From positions 5,247-69,246 of the forward strand of contig DHSP01000064.1 of assembly GCA_002408485.1 (NCBI GenBank): a stretch of DNA of 64,000 nt, read 5' to 3'. Source of the DNA: Proteiniphilum sp. UBA5283. GTDB taxonomy: Bacteria > Bacteroidota > Bacteroidia > Bacteroidales > Dysgonomonadaceae. A program made the translations under genes and the position numbers. The first letter of the stretch is position 1. Each line of letters starts with the position of its first letter. This document shows, one piece after another, positions 37,618 through 46,266 of this stretch. The notes below the pieces were generated by a model. It was not told where the DNA came from, made no database searches, and worked only from the letters and a program-made list of their open reading frames with translations.

Positions 37618-37660
37618 AAGAGGCTGCACCTGTCTGTCTCAACAGCCGGTGCAGCCTCTT
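37618..37660 (-). terminator. Hairpin after murF-alr
   Basis: AAGAGGCTGCACC pairs perfectly with GGTGCAGCCTCTT (13 base pairs, loop of 17). It lies 36 bases past the murF-alr stop on the minus strand. The following bases are not strongly T-rich, so it may be a bidirectional or weak terminator. Confidence 0.6.
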
Positions 37661-37695
37661 ATTTCTTTGTGTTCAACAGGAAAAGCTACCGCATC

Positions 37696-40164
37696 TTATT
37701 CTTTGATGTATATGCGCTTTACGCGTGGAGAGATGGAGGTGAGAATTTCGTAAGGAATGGTGCCGATGGTGTCGGCCAGCTCAATCACCGAAAGTCCTTC
37801 TCCAAACAAGACAACCGTATCCCCCTCTTTTGCCGGGATGTCGGTGACATCCACCATGCAGAGATCCATGCAGACATTTCCCACAATTGGGGCATAGTGG
37901 CCGTTAATAAGCACCTTACCTTTTCTGTTGCCAAATTGCCTGTCAAGGCCATCCGCATATCCAAAACGGATCGTGGCAATTCGTGCATCGCGCGTCAGTT
38001 TTTCTTTGCGACCGTAACCAATGGTCTCGTTGGTAGAAACATTTTTAATCTGCAAAATGGTAGTCTTGAGTGTACATACATTTTTCAAGCCATTCAGGCC
38101 ACTGGCGCTCACGCCGTAGAGGCCAATACCCAACCGGGCCATATCCCAGTGGGTCCCGGGAAAGCGCTCTATTCCTGCCGAATTGAGAATATGTTTATAG
38201 ATGCCATATTGAAGGCCGGCTTCAATCTCATCGGCAGCATGCTTGAATGTATTCATCTGCTGATGGGTGAATTCGTCGAACAACCAGCTTTCACTGGCCG
38301 AAAGATGAGAGAAGACCGAATGTACTTTCAAACCCTTTTGTGCCTTTAAAATTTGCACCATTTCCGGAATTTGCTCCGGCAGGAAGCCCAGCCTGTGCAT
38401 GCCAGAGTCAATTTTGATATGCACGGGGTAATGGGTGATTCCTCTTCTTTCTGCTTCTTTGATAAAAGCGCCCAGGATGCGGAAATTATAAACTTCCGGC
38501 TCCAGGTCGTTCGAAAAGAGCTCTTCGAAGCCGTTCACTTCCGGATTAAGCACAATAACCGGCAAGGAGATACCCTCCTTTCTCAGCATCATACCCTCTT
38601 CGGCTACCGCTACGGCAAGGTAATCGCAACGATGGTACTGAAGTGTTTTTGCTATTTCGACGGCACCGGCACCATAGCCGTTCGCCTTCACCATGCAAAC
38701 CAGTTTTACGCGGGGATCAATTCTCGATTTGTAAAAGTTGAAATTGTGGACGACCGCATCGAGATCAACCTCCAACAGTGTTTCGTGGATACGTTCCTCA
38801 AGAAGGGCACCAATCTGTTCAAAGTGATACTTGCGGGCACCTTTCAATAAAATGAGCTCCCGGTACATCTTCTTCCAGTCGCCCGACCGGATAAAATCAT
38901 CGGTTGTCAGATAGAACGACTTCTCCAGGGTAGTAAACGCATGAGCATTGGCGGATATATCCTGTCCAATGCCGATGATTCTTTCTATGCCGCTCTGTTC
39001 CACCATATCGGCCACCTTTTTATACAAAGAGCGCGGAGATACTCCCGTTTGAAGAATATCGGACAGGATAATTGTTTTTTTTAGCGGACGATCCATCTTT
39101 CGTTGTTGCTGAAAATCGAGCGCTATTTTGATTGAGTTGATATCGGAATTGTATGTATCGTTGATAACCAGACAGTCATTTTTCCCTTTGCGCACGTCCA
39201 ACCGCATGGCTACCGGCTCCAGAAGCATCATCCGTTCAGAAATGTCCAACGGGGGTACGTGCAGATAGAGTGCCACCGCCAGACAATTAATGGCATTCTC
39301 TATGGAAGCCTGATCGGTAAACGGAATCACGAAGGAATAATCAAAATCGAGAAACGAATAACAGATGGTGGTTGTATCCTCCATTTTCTCGATGCTGGAA
39401 ATAAAAAGATGTGCATCCCTGTTTTTTCTGGACCAGGAAAAGGCCTTCTGAGAAAGCACCATCATGTCAACACAACGTGACACCAGCTCATTATCTTCGT
39501 CGAAAATGAAGACATCGCAGTTGACAAAAAGCTCCAGCTTCTCCAAACACTTCTGCTGCAAGGAGCTGAAGTTTTCCTGATGTGCCTCACCAATTTTAGT
39601 CAGCACGCCGATTGTAGGCTTAATAATAGGTTCCAGATATTCCATCTCGTCAGGCATAGAAATACCAGCTTCGAAAATTCCAAGCTCCGCCTGTTCGTCA
39701 AGTTGCCAGACTGATAATGGCACCCCTATTTGAGAGTTGTAACTCCTTGGCGATCGAACAATATTAAAACTCTTATCCAGGAGCTGATAAAGCCACTCCT
39801 TCACAACTGTTTTCCCGTTGCTGCCCGTGATGCCGATTACCGGAATATCAAACATTGTTCTGTGATACGCAGCAATTTTCTGAAGGGCCCACAGGCTATT
39901 TTTTACTTTCAGGAAATTGGCACCCGATAGGTTATCCCATTCCGGAAGTATTTTGGAAACGACAAAATTCCGTACACCCAGTTCGTATAAGTCACTCACA
40001 AAAGCATGGGCATCGTTATTTTTGGTCTCGAGCGCAAAAAAAAGTGTTTCCGCCGGAACTGTCAGCTTGCGGCTGTCTGTGAGTAAAGTGGTTATCTCGG
40101 CAGGATAGGAGTTGCCGGATGAAATACCCAGGATGGATTCGATTTGTTGAACTGAATATGTCAT
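37696..40164 (-). CDS. Fused MurF ligase and alanine racemase
   Basis: One polypeptide of 822 residues joins two steps of D-alanine use in wall synthesis. The MurF half (about 1-455) adds D-Ala-D-Ala to the UDP-MurNAc-tripeptide; its P-loop is GITGSNGKT at 111-119. The alanine racemase half (about 465-822) has the PLP lysine Lys493 in MVKANGYGAGA, and the other conserved segments HIKIDSGMHRLGF and DMARLGIGLYG. This fusion is known in Bacteroidota. The gene follows the GSCFA gene after eight bases and ends at a hairpin. Confidence 0.96.
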   Translation of the reverse strand: MTYSVQQIESILGISSGNSYPAEITTLLTDSRKLTVPAETLFFALETKNNDAHAFVSDLYELGVRNFVVSKILPEWDNLSGANFLKVKNSLWALQKIAAYHRTMFDIPVIGITGSNGKTVVKEWLYQLLDKSFNIVRSPRSYNSQIGVPLSVWQLDEQAELGIFEAGISMPDEMEYLEPIIKPTIGVLTKIGEAHQENFSSLQQKCLEKLELFVNCDVFIFDEDNELVSRCVDMMVLSQKAFSWSRKNRDAHLFISSIEKMEDTTTICYSFLDFDYSFVIPFTDQASIENAINCLAVALYLHVPPLDISERMMLLEPVAMRLDVRKGKNDCLVINDTYNSDINSIKIALDFQQQRKMDRPLKKTIILSDILQTGVSPRSLYKKVADMVEQSGIERIIGIGQDISANAHAFTTLEKSFYLTTDDFIRSGDWKKMYRELILLKGARKYHFEQIGALLEERIHETLLEVDLDAVVHNFNFYKSRIDPRVKLVCMVKANGYGAGAVEIAKTLQYHRCDYLAVAVAEEGMMLRKEGISLPVIVLNPEVNGFEELFSNDLEPEVYNFRILGAFIKEAERRGITHYPVHIKIDSGMHRLGFLPEQIPEMVQILKAQKGLKVHSVFSHLSASESWLFDEFTHQQMNTFKHAADEIEAGLQYGIYKHILNSAGIERFPGTHWDMARLGIGLYGVSASGLNGLKNVCTLKTTILQIKNVSTNETIGYGRKEKLTRDARIATIRFGYADGLDRQFGNRKGKVLINGHYAPIVGNVCMDLCMVDVTDIPAKEGDTVVLFGEGLSVIELADTIGTIPYEILTSISPRVKRIYIKE

Positions 40165-40172
40165 GATTTGAA

Positions 40173-41153
40173 TTATTTAAGTTGCAGAAGATTCTTCTCC
40201 TCTTCGCACGAGATTTCCGGATGTCGTGCTGCAAACAGTTCCAGCTTTTGGAGCAGCTGCGCTTTAAAAATGTGAAACGATTCGGTTCCGGGATGAAGAG
40301 GCCGGTGATCAAGCCCGTTTCTGATCTGGCTCCATTCCGCATTCACCTTTCGTGTTTCTTCGGAAAAGAAGGTTTCGGAAAACCGCTCCCATATATATTC
40401 CACGGCAAGAGGTGAGGGATGCATCATGTCGCTCCCATAAAAACGATAATCACGCAGTTCGTCCATCATTAGCTCATAAGCCGGAAAATAGCGGACATCA
40501 TCGGGAAAGCATTGTTGCAAGCTGTCAATTGCCAGATGCAGGATCGACTTGCTCAGCTGATTCCCGTGTGCGCCGTCTTTCCAGTGACGAACAGGGCTTA
40601 CAGTGAATAAAAACCGGACACCCGGGTTTTCCTCTTTGAGGGAACCAATCACCTCAATCCAGTCTTCTACAATCTCATTCACCGACAAACGAACAGGCAA
40701 AAACCTGTCGGCGGGAATCTGGTGACAGTTTCCCACTATTTCTCCGCTCTCTTTCCACCGGTAAGCATGCGCTGTACCAAAGGTAATGAGAAAAAGCGTG
40801 GTGGTGCGAATTGCATCGGCTGCACTCTCAAACCTGTCGGATATCTTTCTCAGACATCCACTCTTCCCGATATCCGAAAACTGTCCGTGATGCATGAAGC
40901 TGTGATACAATCCATTGTGAAATACAAGCTCGGCCTCCGTAAAGGGAACAGCCGACAATAACCTTCTGATGGAACGGGAAATGGATAACGGATTGTACAG
41001 GAAACCAAATGGGTTCACCTCCACCCTGAACTTGTGCAGCATCAGCTGGCCACCGATATGCCCGGAAAAGCAGGACCCCAAAAGCAGGAGTTGGGAAGAA
41101 TGAGTTATCGGGATATCCGATCGGGGAATTTGTATGGGCGTTCTGAAATCCAT
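40173..41153 (-). CDS. GSCFA-domain protein
   Basis: The family is named after its motif, here LLLGSCFSGHIGGQL at about residues 23-37. Further conserved parts are NPFGFLYNPLSISRSI, LITFGTAHAYRW and FLFTVSPVRHWKDGAHGN; the GSC and the late DMMHPSPLAVEYIW resemble the active-site blocks of SGNH-type esterases. It may therefore be a hydrolase acting on a wall or lipid substrate, but this is inference. The start at 41153 gives MDFRTPIQIPRSD; 41171 is also possible. It is co-transcribed with murF-alr, so a role in wall metabolism is plausible. Confidence 0.9.
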   Translation of the reverse strand: MDFRTPIQIPRSDIPITHSSQLLLLGSCFSGHIGGQLMLHKFRVEVNPFGFLYNPLSISRSIRRLLSAVPFTEAELVFHNGLYHSFMHHGQFSDIGKSGCLRKISDRFESAADAIRTTTLFLITFGTAHAYRWKESGEIVGNCHQIPADRFLPVRLSVNEIVEDWIEVIGSLKEENPGVRFLFTVSPVRHWKDGAHGNQLSKSILHLAIDSLQQCFPDDVRYFPAYELMMDELRDYRFYGSDMMHPSPLAVEYIWERFSETFFSEETRKVNAEWSQIRNGLDHRPLHPGTESFHIFKAQLLQKLELFAARHPEISCEEEKNLLQLK

Positions 41154-41214
41154 TTTTATTGTATTTTCCATACAAAAATAACAACAAACCGACCATTTGC
41201 CGCCATCAAACCCA

Positions 41215-41310
41215 TTATAATTTGTGAAAATGAAAAAGGAAAGTATATAAAAAAGGAAAGGTTGTCTCACGACAACCAATCTTCATTGTTAACCTTAAAT
41301 CTAATACCAT
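41215..41310 (-). CDS. Candidate leader peptide ORF (31 codons) before the GSCFA gene
   Basis: An ATG at 41310 begins a 31-codon frame (MVLDLRLTMKIGC and on to a TAA at 41215). It runs through the hairpin at 41260-41277. It could be a leader peptide whose translation governs the hairpin, or a chance frame in a non-coding RNA. Confidence 0.25.
   Translation of the reverse strand: MVLDLRLTMKIGCRETTFPFLYTFLFHFHKL
41240..41277 (-). terminator. Intrinsic terminator of the leader RNA
   Basis: A seven-base-pair perfect stem (41260-41266 with 41271-41277) and a four-base loop. On the minus strand the tail reads TTTCCTTTTTTATATAC, a good U-rich tract. Confidence 0.65.
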
Positions 41311-41317
41311 GAAAAAC
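41240..41317 (-). ncRNA. Candidate small RNA or leader with own promoter and intrinsic terminator
   Basis: The minus strand holds TATATTTG (a -7 box), then about 50 bases of unusual sequence, then the stem GGTTGTC-GTGA-GACAACC followed by a T-rich tail. This is the layout of a small terminated RNA of about 70 bases. It lies upstream of the GSCFA gene on the same strand, so it could also be an attenuating leader. The segment TTAGATTTAAGGTTAACAA looks conserved-like rather than random. Confidence 0.45.
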
Positions 41318-41323
41318 ACGTTG

Positions 41324-41331
41324 CAAATATA
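41324..41331 (-). promoter_or_regulatory. Bacteroidota -7 box (TATATTTG) for the leader RNA and GSCFA operon
   Basis: An exact TAnnTTTG match on the minus strand; transcription would start near 41317. A clear TTG at -33 is lacking. Confidence 0.5.
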
Positions 41332-41438
41332 GGGGATTTTGTGTTATAAAACATAACTTCTGAGCAGAAAATTTCAATATTTCATGCAATTTAACCAAAT
41401 ATTCACCCTTTAAACAGATTTAAACATGCTTTTCCGGT

Positions 41439-42632
41439 TTATTCAACCTGGAGGACCAACCCTTTCAGGTATTCTCCTTCGGGATGATATATGTTGACCG
41501 GATGGTCGGCAGGCTGCGTCAGCTGATGCAGAATCCTTACCTTCCTGCCCGAGATGGCAGCGGCACTGAAAACAGCCAGCCGGAATTGTTCTTTCGTAAT
41601 CGCCTGTGAACAGGAAAAGGTGAAAAGGATACCACCGGGAGCCAACTTTTCCAGTGCGGAGAGGTTGAGTTTCTTGTATCCCTGCAGCGCGTTATTGATG
41701 GCGCCACGATGTTTGGCAAATGCAGGCGGATCAAGCACGATGAGGTCGTACTTTCCTTCTGGCATCTGTTTGAGATACTTAAAAGCATCTTCCGCCACAG
41801 CGGTGTGTCGCAGCTCATCGTCAAAATTCAGGGCGACGTTGCGACCAGTAAGAGATACGGCTTTGGGCGAACTATCCACCGAATCCACAGTGGCTGCTCC
41901 TCCCCGCAAGGCATAGACAGAGAAGCCGCCCGTATAACAAAACATATTCAACACATGCCGTCCGGCAGCATATTGCTCGAGCAGACTGCGATTCTCCCGT
42001 TGATCGATAAAAAAACCTGTTTTCTGCCCCTTGAGCCAGTCGATATGAAACTTCAAGCCGTTTTCCAGCGCAACATCCTCTACGCGGTCTCCTCCCAGGA
42101 GGTAGGTATCCACCGCGTTGATCCCGGCTTTGAAAGGCAACGTACCTTCGGATTTATAGAAAATATGTTCCAGCGAATTTTCGGACAGCACCTGCTGCAA
42201 AGCATCGGTAATAAGATTCAGGTCTCTGTGCATCCCCACAGAATGGGCCTGGATAACCGCTGCTTTGCCGTATATGTCAATAATCAGCCCCGGAAGGTGA
42301 TCCCCCTCTCCATGAACCAGTCTGAAGGTGTTGTTGCCGGGTCGCAACAGATGCAGCACCTGTCTCAGCGCGTAGGCCTGTGTAATATTTTTTTTATAGA
42401 AGGCGATATCTACAGGTTCATCGTGAAATGACAGGATACGAACAGCAATGCTGCCAACCTGATAGTGGCCCACACCCAGGAAGTTACCGTCGGAGCCCAT
42501 TACACGCACCACATCACCCTCTTCCAGCCCGTCAGGCTTATGGGCTATCGCCCCCGAGAAAATCCAGGGATGAAATCGTTTTAGGGACTCCTCTTTCTTA
42601 GGACGCAACACAATTTCTTTGTATCCGCTCAT
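41439..42632 (-). CDS. RlmI-like class I rRNA (cytosine-C5) methyltransferase
   Basis: The 397-residue protein has an N-terminal PUA domain (LRPKKEESLKRFHPWIFSGAI to about 75) and a SAM-dependent methyltransferase domain. Typical segments are KTGFFIDQRENRSLL, VLNMFCYTGGFSVYAL, DLIVLDPPAFAKHRGA and LFTFSCSQAI, the last with the catalytic cysteine. RlmI methylates C1962 of 23S rRNA in E. coli; the exact target here is inferred. The start overlaps the stop codon of the exonuclease gene (ATGA). Confidence 0.93.
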   Translation of the reverse strand: MSGYKEIVLRPKKEESLKRFHPWIFSGAIAHKPDGLEEGDVVRVMGSDGNFLGVGHYQVGSIAVRILSFHDEPVDIAFYKKNITQAYALRQVLHLLRPGNNTFRLVHGEGDHLPGLIIDIYGKAAVIQAHSVGMHRDLNLITDALQQVLSENSLEHIFYKSEGTLPFKAGINAVDTYLLGGDRVEDVALENGLKFHIDWLKGQKTGFFIDQRENRSLLEQYAAGRHVLNMFCYTGGFSVYALRGGAATVDSVDSSPKAVSLTGRNVALNFDDELRHTAVAEDAFKYLKQMPEGKYDLIVLDPPAFAKHRGAINNALQGYKKLNLSALEKLAPGGILFTFSCSQAITKEQFRLAVFSAAAISGRKVRILHQLTQPADHPVNIYHPEGEYLKGLVLQVE

Positions 42633-43204
42633 CGTTTTTTATTGGTTAAATGATTGTAAATACGCAGACAGGCCCAGGCATCGATTGCCGCATAAGACTG
42701 TTGCGCCGGGGTGAGTTGGGGTGCTTCCCAATTTGAAAGGCGTTGACTTTTGGAAATTTTTCTGCCGAACAGAATAGCATATATTTTTTGAAGGCTGTTG
42801 TCTTCAATACCAAACTTATCCACAAAGACCTGCAGGTCGATAAAGTTTTCCGGTTTGCTGGCAGAGCGTTTGTGTATGGCTGCAAAATCATCGCGTAACG
42901 AAAGGCCTATTTTTCTGATATCCGGATTAACCATCAACCCCTCCAGCCCGTCGGGGTACCCTATCCGGTTCAGTCGGAAGAGAAAACAGACTTCTTCCGT
43001 GGCAAGTTGCAAAAGTGCCACCTTATGAACCTGCCCCCGCTTGAAAGCCGGTTTTGTTTCGGTATCAAACCCCAATGCAGGCTGGGAGGAGAGATACCTA
43101 AGGGCACTGTCCACCTCCTCCTCGTGATCTATCACCACAATCTTCCCGTTGAACTTCTCAACCGGCAGTTCTGCTATTTGCTCCTTTGTTATTGTTAATC
43201 CCAC
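42629..43204 (-). CDS. DEDD-type 3'-5' exonuclease (RNase D-like domain)
   Basis: The domain spans nearly the whole 191 residues. The first motif is GFDTETKPAFKRG (Asp and Glu metal ligands), the second NPDIRKIGLSLRDDFAAI and the third QQSYAAIDAWACLRIY, with Tyr and Asp of the DEDDy type. The start is uncertain: no ATG fits, and a GTG at 43204 overlaps the end of the DUF5063 gene by ten bases, which suits translational coupling. The frame stays open upstream to 43330 but that part reads as a shadow of the DUF5063 gene. Confidence 0.88.
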   Translation of the reverse strand: MGLTITKEQIAELPVEKFNGKIVVIDHEEEVDSALRYLSSQPALGFDTETKPAFKRGQVHKVALLQLATEEVCFLFRLNRIGYPDGLEGLMVNPDIRKIGLSLRDDFAAIHKRSASKPENFIDLQVFVDKFGIEDNSLQKIYAILFGRKISKSQRLSNWEAPQLTPAQQSYAAIDAWACLRIYNHLTNKKR

Positions 43205-43767
43205 AGGTATTCTCCGTTTTGATCTTCGTCGTCTTCCTCTCCTTCTGTATTGCTGGTCTTCAATGCGTGCAACGGACGCAATACATTTACGAGTTTCTGT
43301 CCCCAAAAGAGCCGGAAGTTCTCCTTGCAAACATGAATTGCATCCTGCATCTGGCCGGTAAGCTCAAACTGATAGACCGAAACGAAATTCCGGACATCCT
43401 GGTAGATATCGGCAATATCTTCCGATATGGTCGCCGTAACCGGCGTATCGCTATATTTCATATCATCCACAAACACATCCAGGTAGATATCTTCTTCTCC
43501 CATGGTGGCTGCAATGCGACTGGCCACACGCACATAATCTTCTTCCCGCACAAAGGTGGCCGGCGGCTCATCGTTCAACGGAAAAGTCTCTGGCAGGAGG
43601 GAGGCTTTCACGTACAACAAGGGAAGCATCTTTAAGATCCTGTCCACCCACTCGTTGCGTGAAATTGCCTCTTCGCTTTCAAGAAAAGAGGAAATTTCCA
43701 CCGAGATGGTTACAAAATCTATCACCTCCGGCAGATAAATAATTGCATCATTATCTTTGTTCAACAT
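43195..43767 (-). CDS. DUF5063-family protein
   Basis: The 190-residue acidic protein is mostly helical, with NDAIIYLPEVIDFVTISVEI at the start and a late segment DVRNFVSVYQFELTGQMQDA. It matches DUF5063 proteins of Bacteroidota, which lie beside this exonuclease in related genomes as far as I recall. The function is unknown. The ATG at 43767 is preferred over 43824 because the family begins near there and the promoter box lies upstream of it. Confidence 0.82.
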   Translation of the reverse strand: MLNKDNDAIIYLPEVIDFVTISVEISSFLESEEAISRNEWVDRILKMLPLLYVKASLLPETFPLNDEPPATFVREEDYVRVASRIAATMGEEDIYLDVFVDDMKYSDTPVTATISEDIADIYQDVRNFVSVYQFELTGQMQDAIHVCKENFRLFWGQKLVNVLRPLHALKTSNTEGEEDDEDQNGEYLWD

Positions 43768-44095
43768 ACCTGTTTGATACCATTTGGTTTCTATCTGCAA
43801 ATGTACGGAATTTATTTCGTACACGGAAAGGGAGATATTTTAATACGGCATGCATTTTAAGAGAAACTATTTTAAGTGTAGGGGGCTGCGTCATAAAAAA
43901 TTATATCCGAAAATTGTTTGTTTCAAAAGATTCGGTTAACTTGCACATCCTATGCGACGTAAACTACCGCACAGCACTACTGGATCTGTGTCGGTTTTCA
44001 TGGTCCTGCTCCCGCAGGAATTGGGTTTGCCGGGAAATACAGGCTTCGGCCCTGCCCATGGCAAATGTTGAGCGATTTAATCTTGTAAAAAAACA
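43768..44095. other. Intergenic region between divergent DUF5063 operon and the membrane protein/subtilase cassette
   Basis: About 330 bases. The left end holds the promoter of the DUF5063 operon. The right half holds a 39-codon open frame at 43952-44071 (MRRKLPHSTTGSVSVFMVLL and on), which overlaps a small CCTGC/GCAGG hairpin. No known family or RNA was recognised, and no clear plus-strand promoter for the cassette was found. Confidence 0.45.
43798..43805 (-). promoter_or_regulatory. Bacteroidota -7 box (TACATTTG) for the DUF5063 operon
   Basis: An exact TAnnTTTG match on the minus strand 30 bases before the chosen start codon. Confidence 0.5.
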
Positions 44096-44923
44096 ATGAA
44101 AAATAAAGATTCTGCATCCCGCACGTACGGCCCCGTTCATCTATGGCCTCTGGCACTTATTGCGGCCGGCACAGGAGCATGTTTTGCCGGCGCGGCAGTC
44201 TCCCCGGCCTACTGGGATTTCTTCGGACTGTTACTTATCCTCTCGCTGGCATCGTTGCTACTGGGGGTTCTCCCTGGTTTTCTCTTCGGAATACCAAGGC
44301 TGAACCGAAACTATGATCCAAGAGAAGATTATGGCCGAACAACAAAGTATACGCCCAATACAAATCTGGAGGATGTATCGGACTGGCTGACAAAGATCAT
44401 CATCGGCGTTACGCTGACACAGCTTACAAAGATCCCCGGCTACCTGCAAAGCATGGCCGACAGTATTCTACTAAACAGCCAATGCGGAACACCCGATTGC
44501 GCCTTAGCCCGGTCTGTGATCATCTCGCTCCTGATCTATTTCTTCGTTGCCGGTTTTATTGGCAGTTACTACTACACCCGGCTATTCCTGCCCAACCTCT
44601 TTTCCATCATGGAGGAAAACAGCATCAAAAGAGCAGAGTCTGCCATCTGGGGAGAAGGCGCCAGGAAGATGCTGTACGCTGCCGAAGAGACCTATCCCGG
44701 TCAAAAAACCGCTTTCCTGACGGACGATGAGTTAGAAGTGCTGAAAAAGATCAAAGCTCACGACAATGTGTTCTCCGCGCCTCAACGGCTGAGTCATCGT
44801 GAAAATGCTGCGGTGAACGTACTGCTTGCAAAAGGTATTGTGGAAGAAATACCCGGCACCCTTTTCCACAGGAGGGGTTCGCTGCGTATAGTCCACGAAG
44901 CCATATTGCCGGCACTGAAATAA
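44096..44923 (+). CDS. Uncharacterised membrane protein of the subtilase cassette
   Basis: The 275-residue protein has two N-terminal membrane helices (about 16-34 and 40-65), the second ending in GFLFGIPRLNRN. A conserved-looking segment NTNLEDVSDWLTKIIIGVTL then runs into a further hydrophobic stretch, and a last helix follows (about 140-162). The C-terminal 105 residues are soluble, with a possible winged-helix-like end (LSHRENAAVNVLLAKGIVEEI). I recall similar proteins in many bacteria without known function. The subtilase gene follows after 71 bases on the same strand. Confidence 0.75.
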   Translation: MKNKDSASRTYGPVHLWPLALIAAGTGACFAGAAVSPAYWDFFGLLLILSLASLLLGVLPGFLFGIPRLNRNYDPREDYGRTTKYTPNTNLEDVSDWLTKIIIGVTLTQLTKIPGYLQSMADSILLNSQCGTPDCALARSVIISLLIYFFVAGFIGSYYYTRLFLPNLFSIMEENSIKRAESAIWGEGARKMLYAAEETYPGQKTAFLTDDELEVLKKIKAHDNVFSAPQRLSHRENAAVNVLLAKGIVEEIPGTLFHRRGSLRIVHEAILPALK

Positions 44924-44994
44924 AAAAGGCATACTGGCAACACATTGCCTGAAGTACATACCGGATTGTATAGTTCCATTTAATTACCAAGACA

Positions 44995-46254
44995 ATGAAA
45001 CCACCTGTTTTAGGACAAAAGAGATTTCTGACCGATCATTTCGCGACGGAGAGTTTTTCCGAAGAATTGTTCCACGAAGCATATATGCAGGAGATGGATC
45101 GCAACCCGCTTTATACCGGAAGACATCTGCTCATTCTCAAAGAGGGAAACGAAAAGGTGGTAAAAACCACAAAATTTCTTGAAACGAAATGGGGCCTTTC
45201 GGTCGCCAATACAGCCGACTTCGTGATCGAGACCATCAATGAAAGCAAGATAAAAGATGCAGATGCGCTGTTTTATAACGAACTGGGCATTGCACTATTG
45301 GCTACCAGTGACGAAATTATGAAGTTGCTCCACGATGCACAGAACGATTATATCATTGAGCCGGAGAAAGTAGTTTATGTTCCCGATGAAATACCGGCCG
45401 ACACGGAAATAAGTTCTACGTGGGGCATTGAAGCAATACAGGCAGAGAAAACAGCATACACCGGTGCGGGAATAAAAATCGCCGTGCTTGATACCGGCTT
45501 TGACACGAATCATCCCGACTTTACAGGGAGAGACATTACAGCCTTTTCCTTTGTTCCCGACGAAACTGCGGACGACCGGCATGGTCATGGAACACATTGC
45601 ATTGGAATAGCCTGTGGTCGCACCGATATGCAGGGCACTCGCTACGGGGTAGCAACGGAAGCCAATATTCATGCAGGAAAAGTGCTGAGCAACCGGGGCA
45701 GCGGAGCGCAGGCCTGGGTACTGGATGGAATGACGTGGGCAGCAAACAACGGATGCCGCGTTTTATCCATGTCGCTGGGCTCGAAAGTGTTTCCGGGACA
45801 AAGCCATGACATTGCCTACGAGAGAGCTGCCCGGTATGCACTTTCCAAAGGAACACTCATTGTGGCTGCAGCAGGGAACGAAAGCAGGCGCTCACAAAAC
45901 CTGTTCAGCCCGGTCAGCAGCCCTGCCGACTGTCCCTCTATCCTCGCGGTGGGTGCACTGGACTCATCCCTGCAGATTGCCGACTTCTCCAACCGGGCCA
46001 TCAATAAAAACGGACTGGTCGATATCGCGGCGCCCGGTGTGGACATATACTCCTCCTGGCCTATGCCCATGGGAAACCGCACACTCTCCGGAACCAGCAT
46101 GGCCACGCCGCATGTGGCGGGCATAATTGCTCTCCTTTGCGAAAAATTTCCCAATGCCACACCGGAGGAAATCAGTGAAAAATTAATCAGGATGGCAATC
46201 AGCTTACCTTTACCCGCGGAAGATGCGGGCGTGGGACTCGCCATCGCACCTTGA
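44995..46254 (+). CDS. Subtilisin-like serine protease (S8) without signal peptide
   Basis: The catalytic triad is intact: Asp166 in AVLDTGFDTNHPD, His198 in RHGHGTH and Ser368 in LSGTSMATPHVAG, with the oxyanion Asn295 in AAAGNES. Residues 40-130 form a probable propeptide of the I9 type (GRHLLILKEGNEKVVKTTKF to EPEKVVYVPDE). The N-terminus MKPPVLGQKRFLTDHF has no signal peptide, so the enzyme is probably cytoplasmic or released in another way. Length is 419 residues. It is flanked by a membrane protein gene and a small propeptide-like gene. The substrate is unknown. Confidence 0.93.
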   Translation: MKPPVLGQKRFLTDHFATESFSEELFHEAYMQEMDRNPLYTGRHLLILKEGNEKVVKTTKFLETKWGLSVANTADFVIETINESKIKDADALFYNELGIALLATSDEIMKLLHDAQNDYIIEPEKVVYVPDEIPADTEISSTWGIEAIQAEKTAYTGAGIKIAVLDTGFDTNHPDFTGRDITAFSFVPDETADDRHGHGTHCIGIACGRTDMQGTRYGVATEANIHAGKVLSNRGSGAQAWVLDGMTWAANNGCRVLSMSLGSKVFPGQSHDIAYERAARYALSKGTLIVAAAGNESRRSQNLFSPVSSPADCPSILAVGALDSSLQIADFSNRAINKNGLVDIAAPGVDIYSSWPMPMGNRTLSGTSMATPHVAGIIALLCEKFPNATPEEISEKLIRMAISLPLPAEDAGVGLAIAP

Positions 46255-46266
46255 TACAGAAAAAAA

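Noticed and set aside
37696..40164. Possible gene fusion artefact joining murF and alr.
   Set aside because: The fusion is a known arrangement in Bacteroidota, both halves are complete, and the join shows no frame disturbance.
43743..44099. A 118-codon frame covering the gap before the membrane protein of the subtilase cassette.
   Set aside because: Composition is unlike the neighbouring proteins (many Cys and Phe), it crosses the DUF5063 promoter, and no family was recognised.
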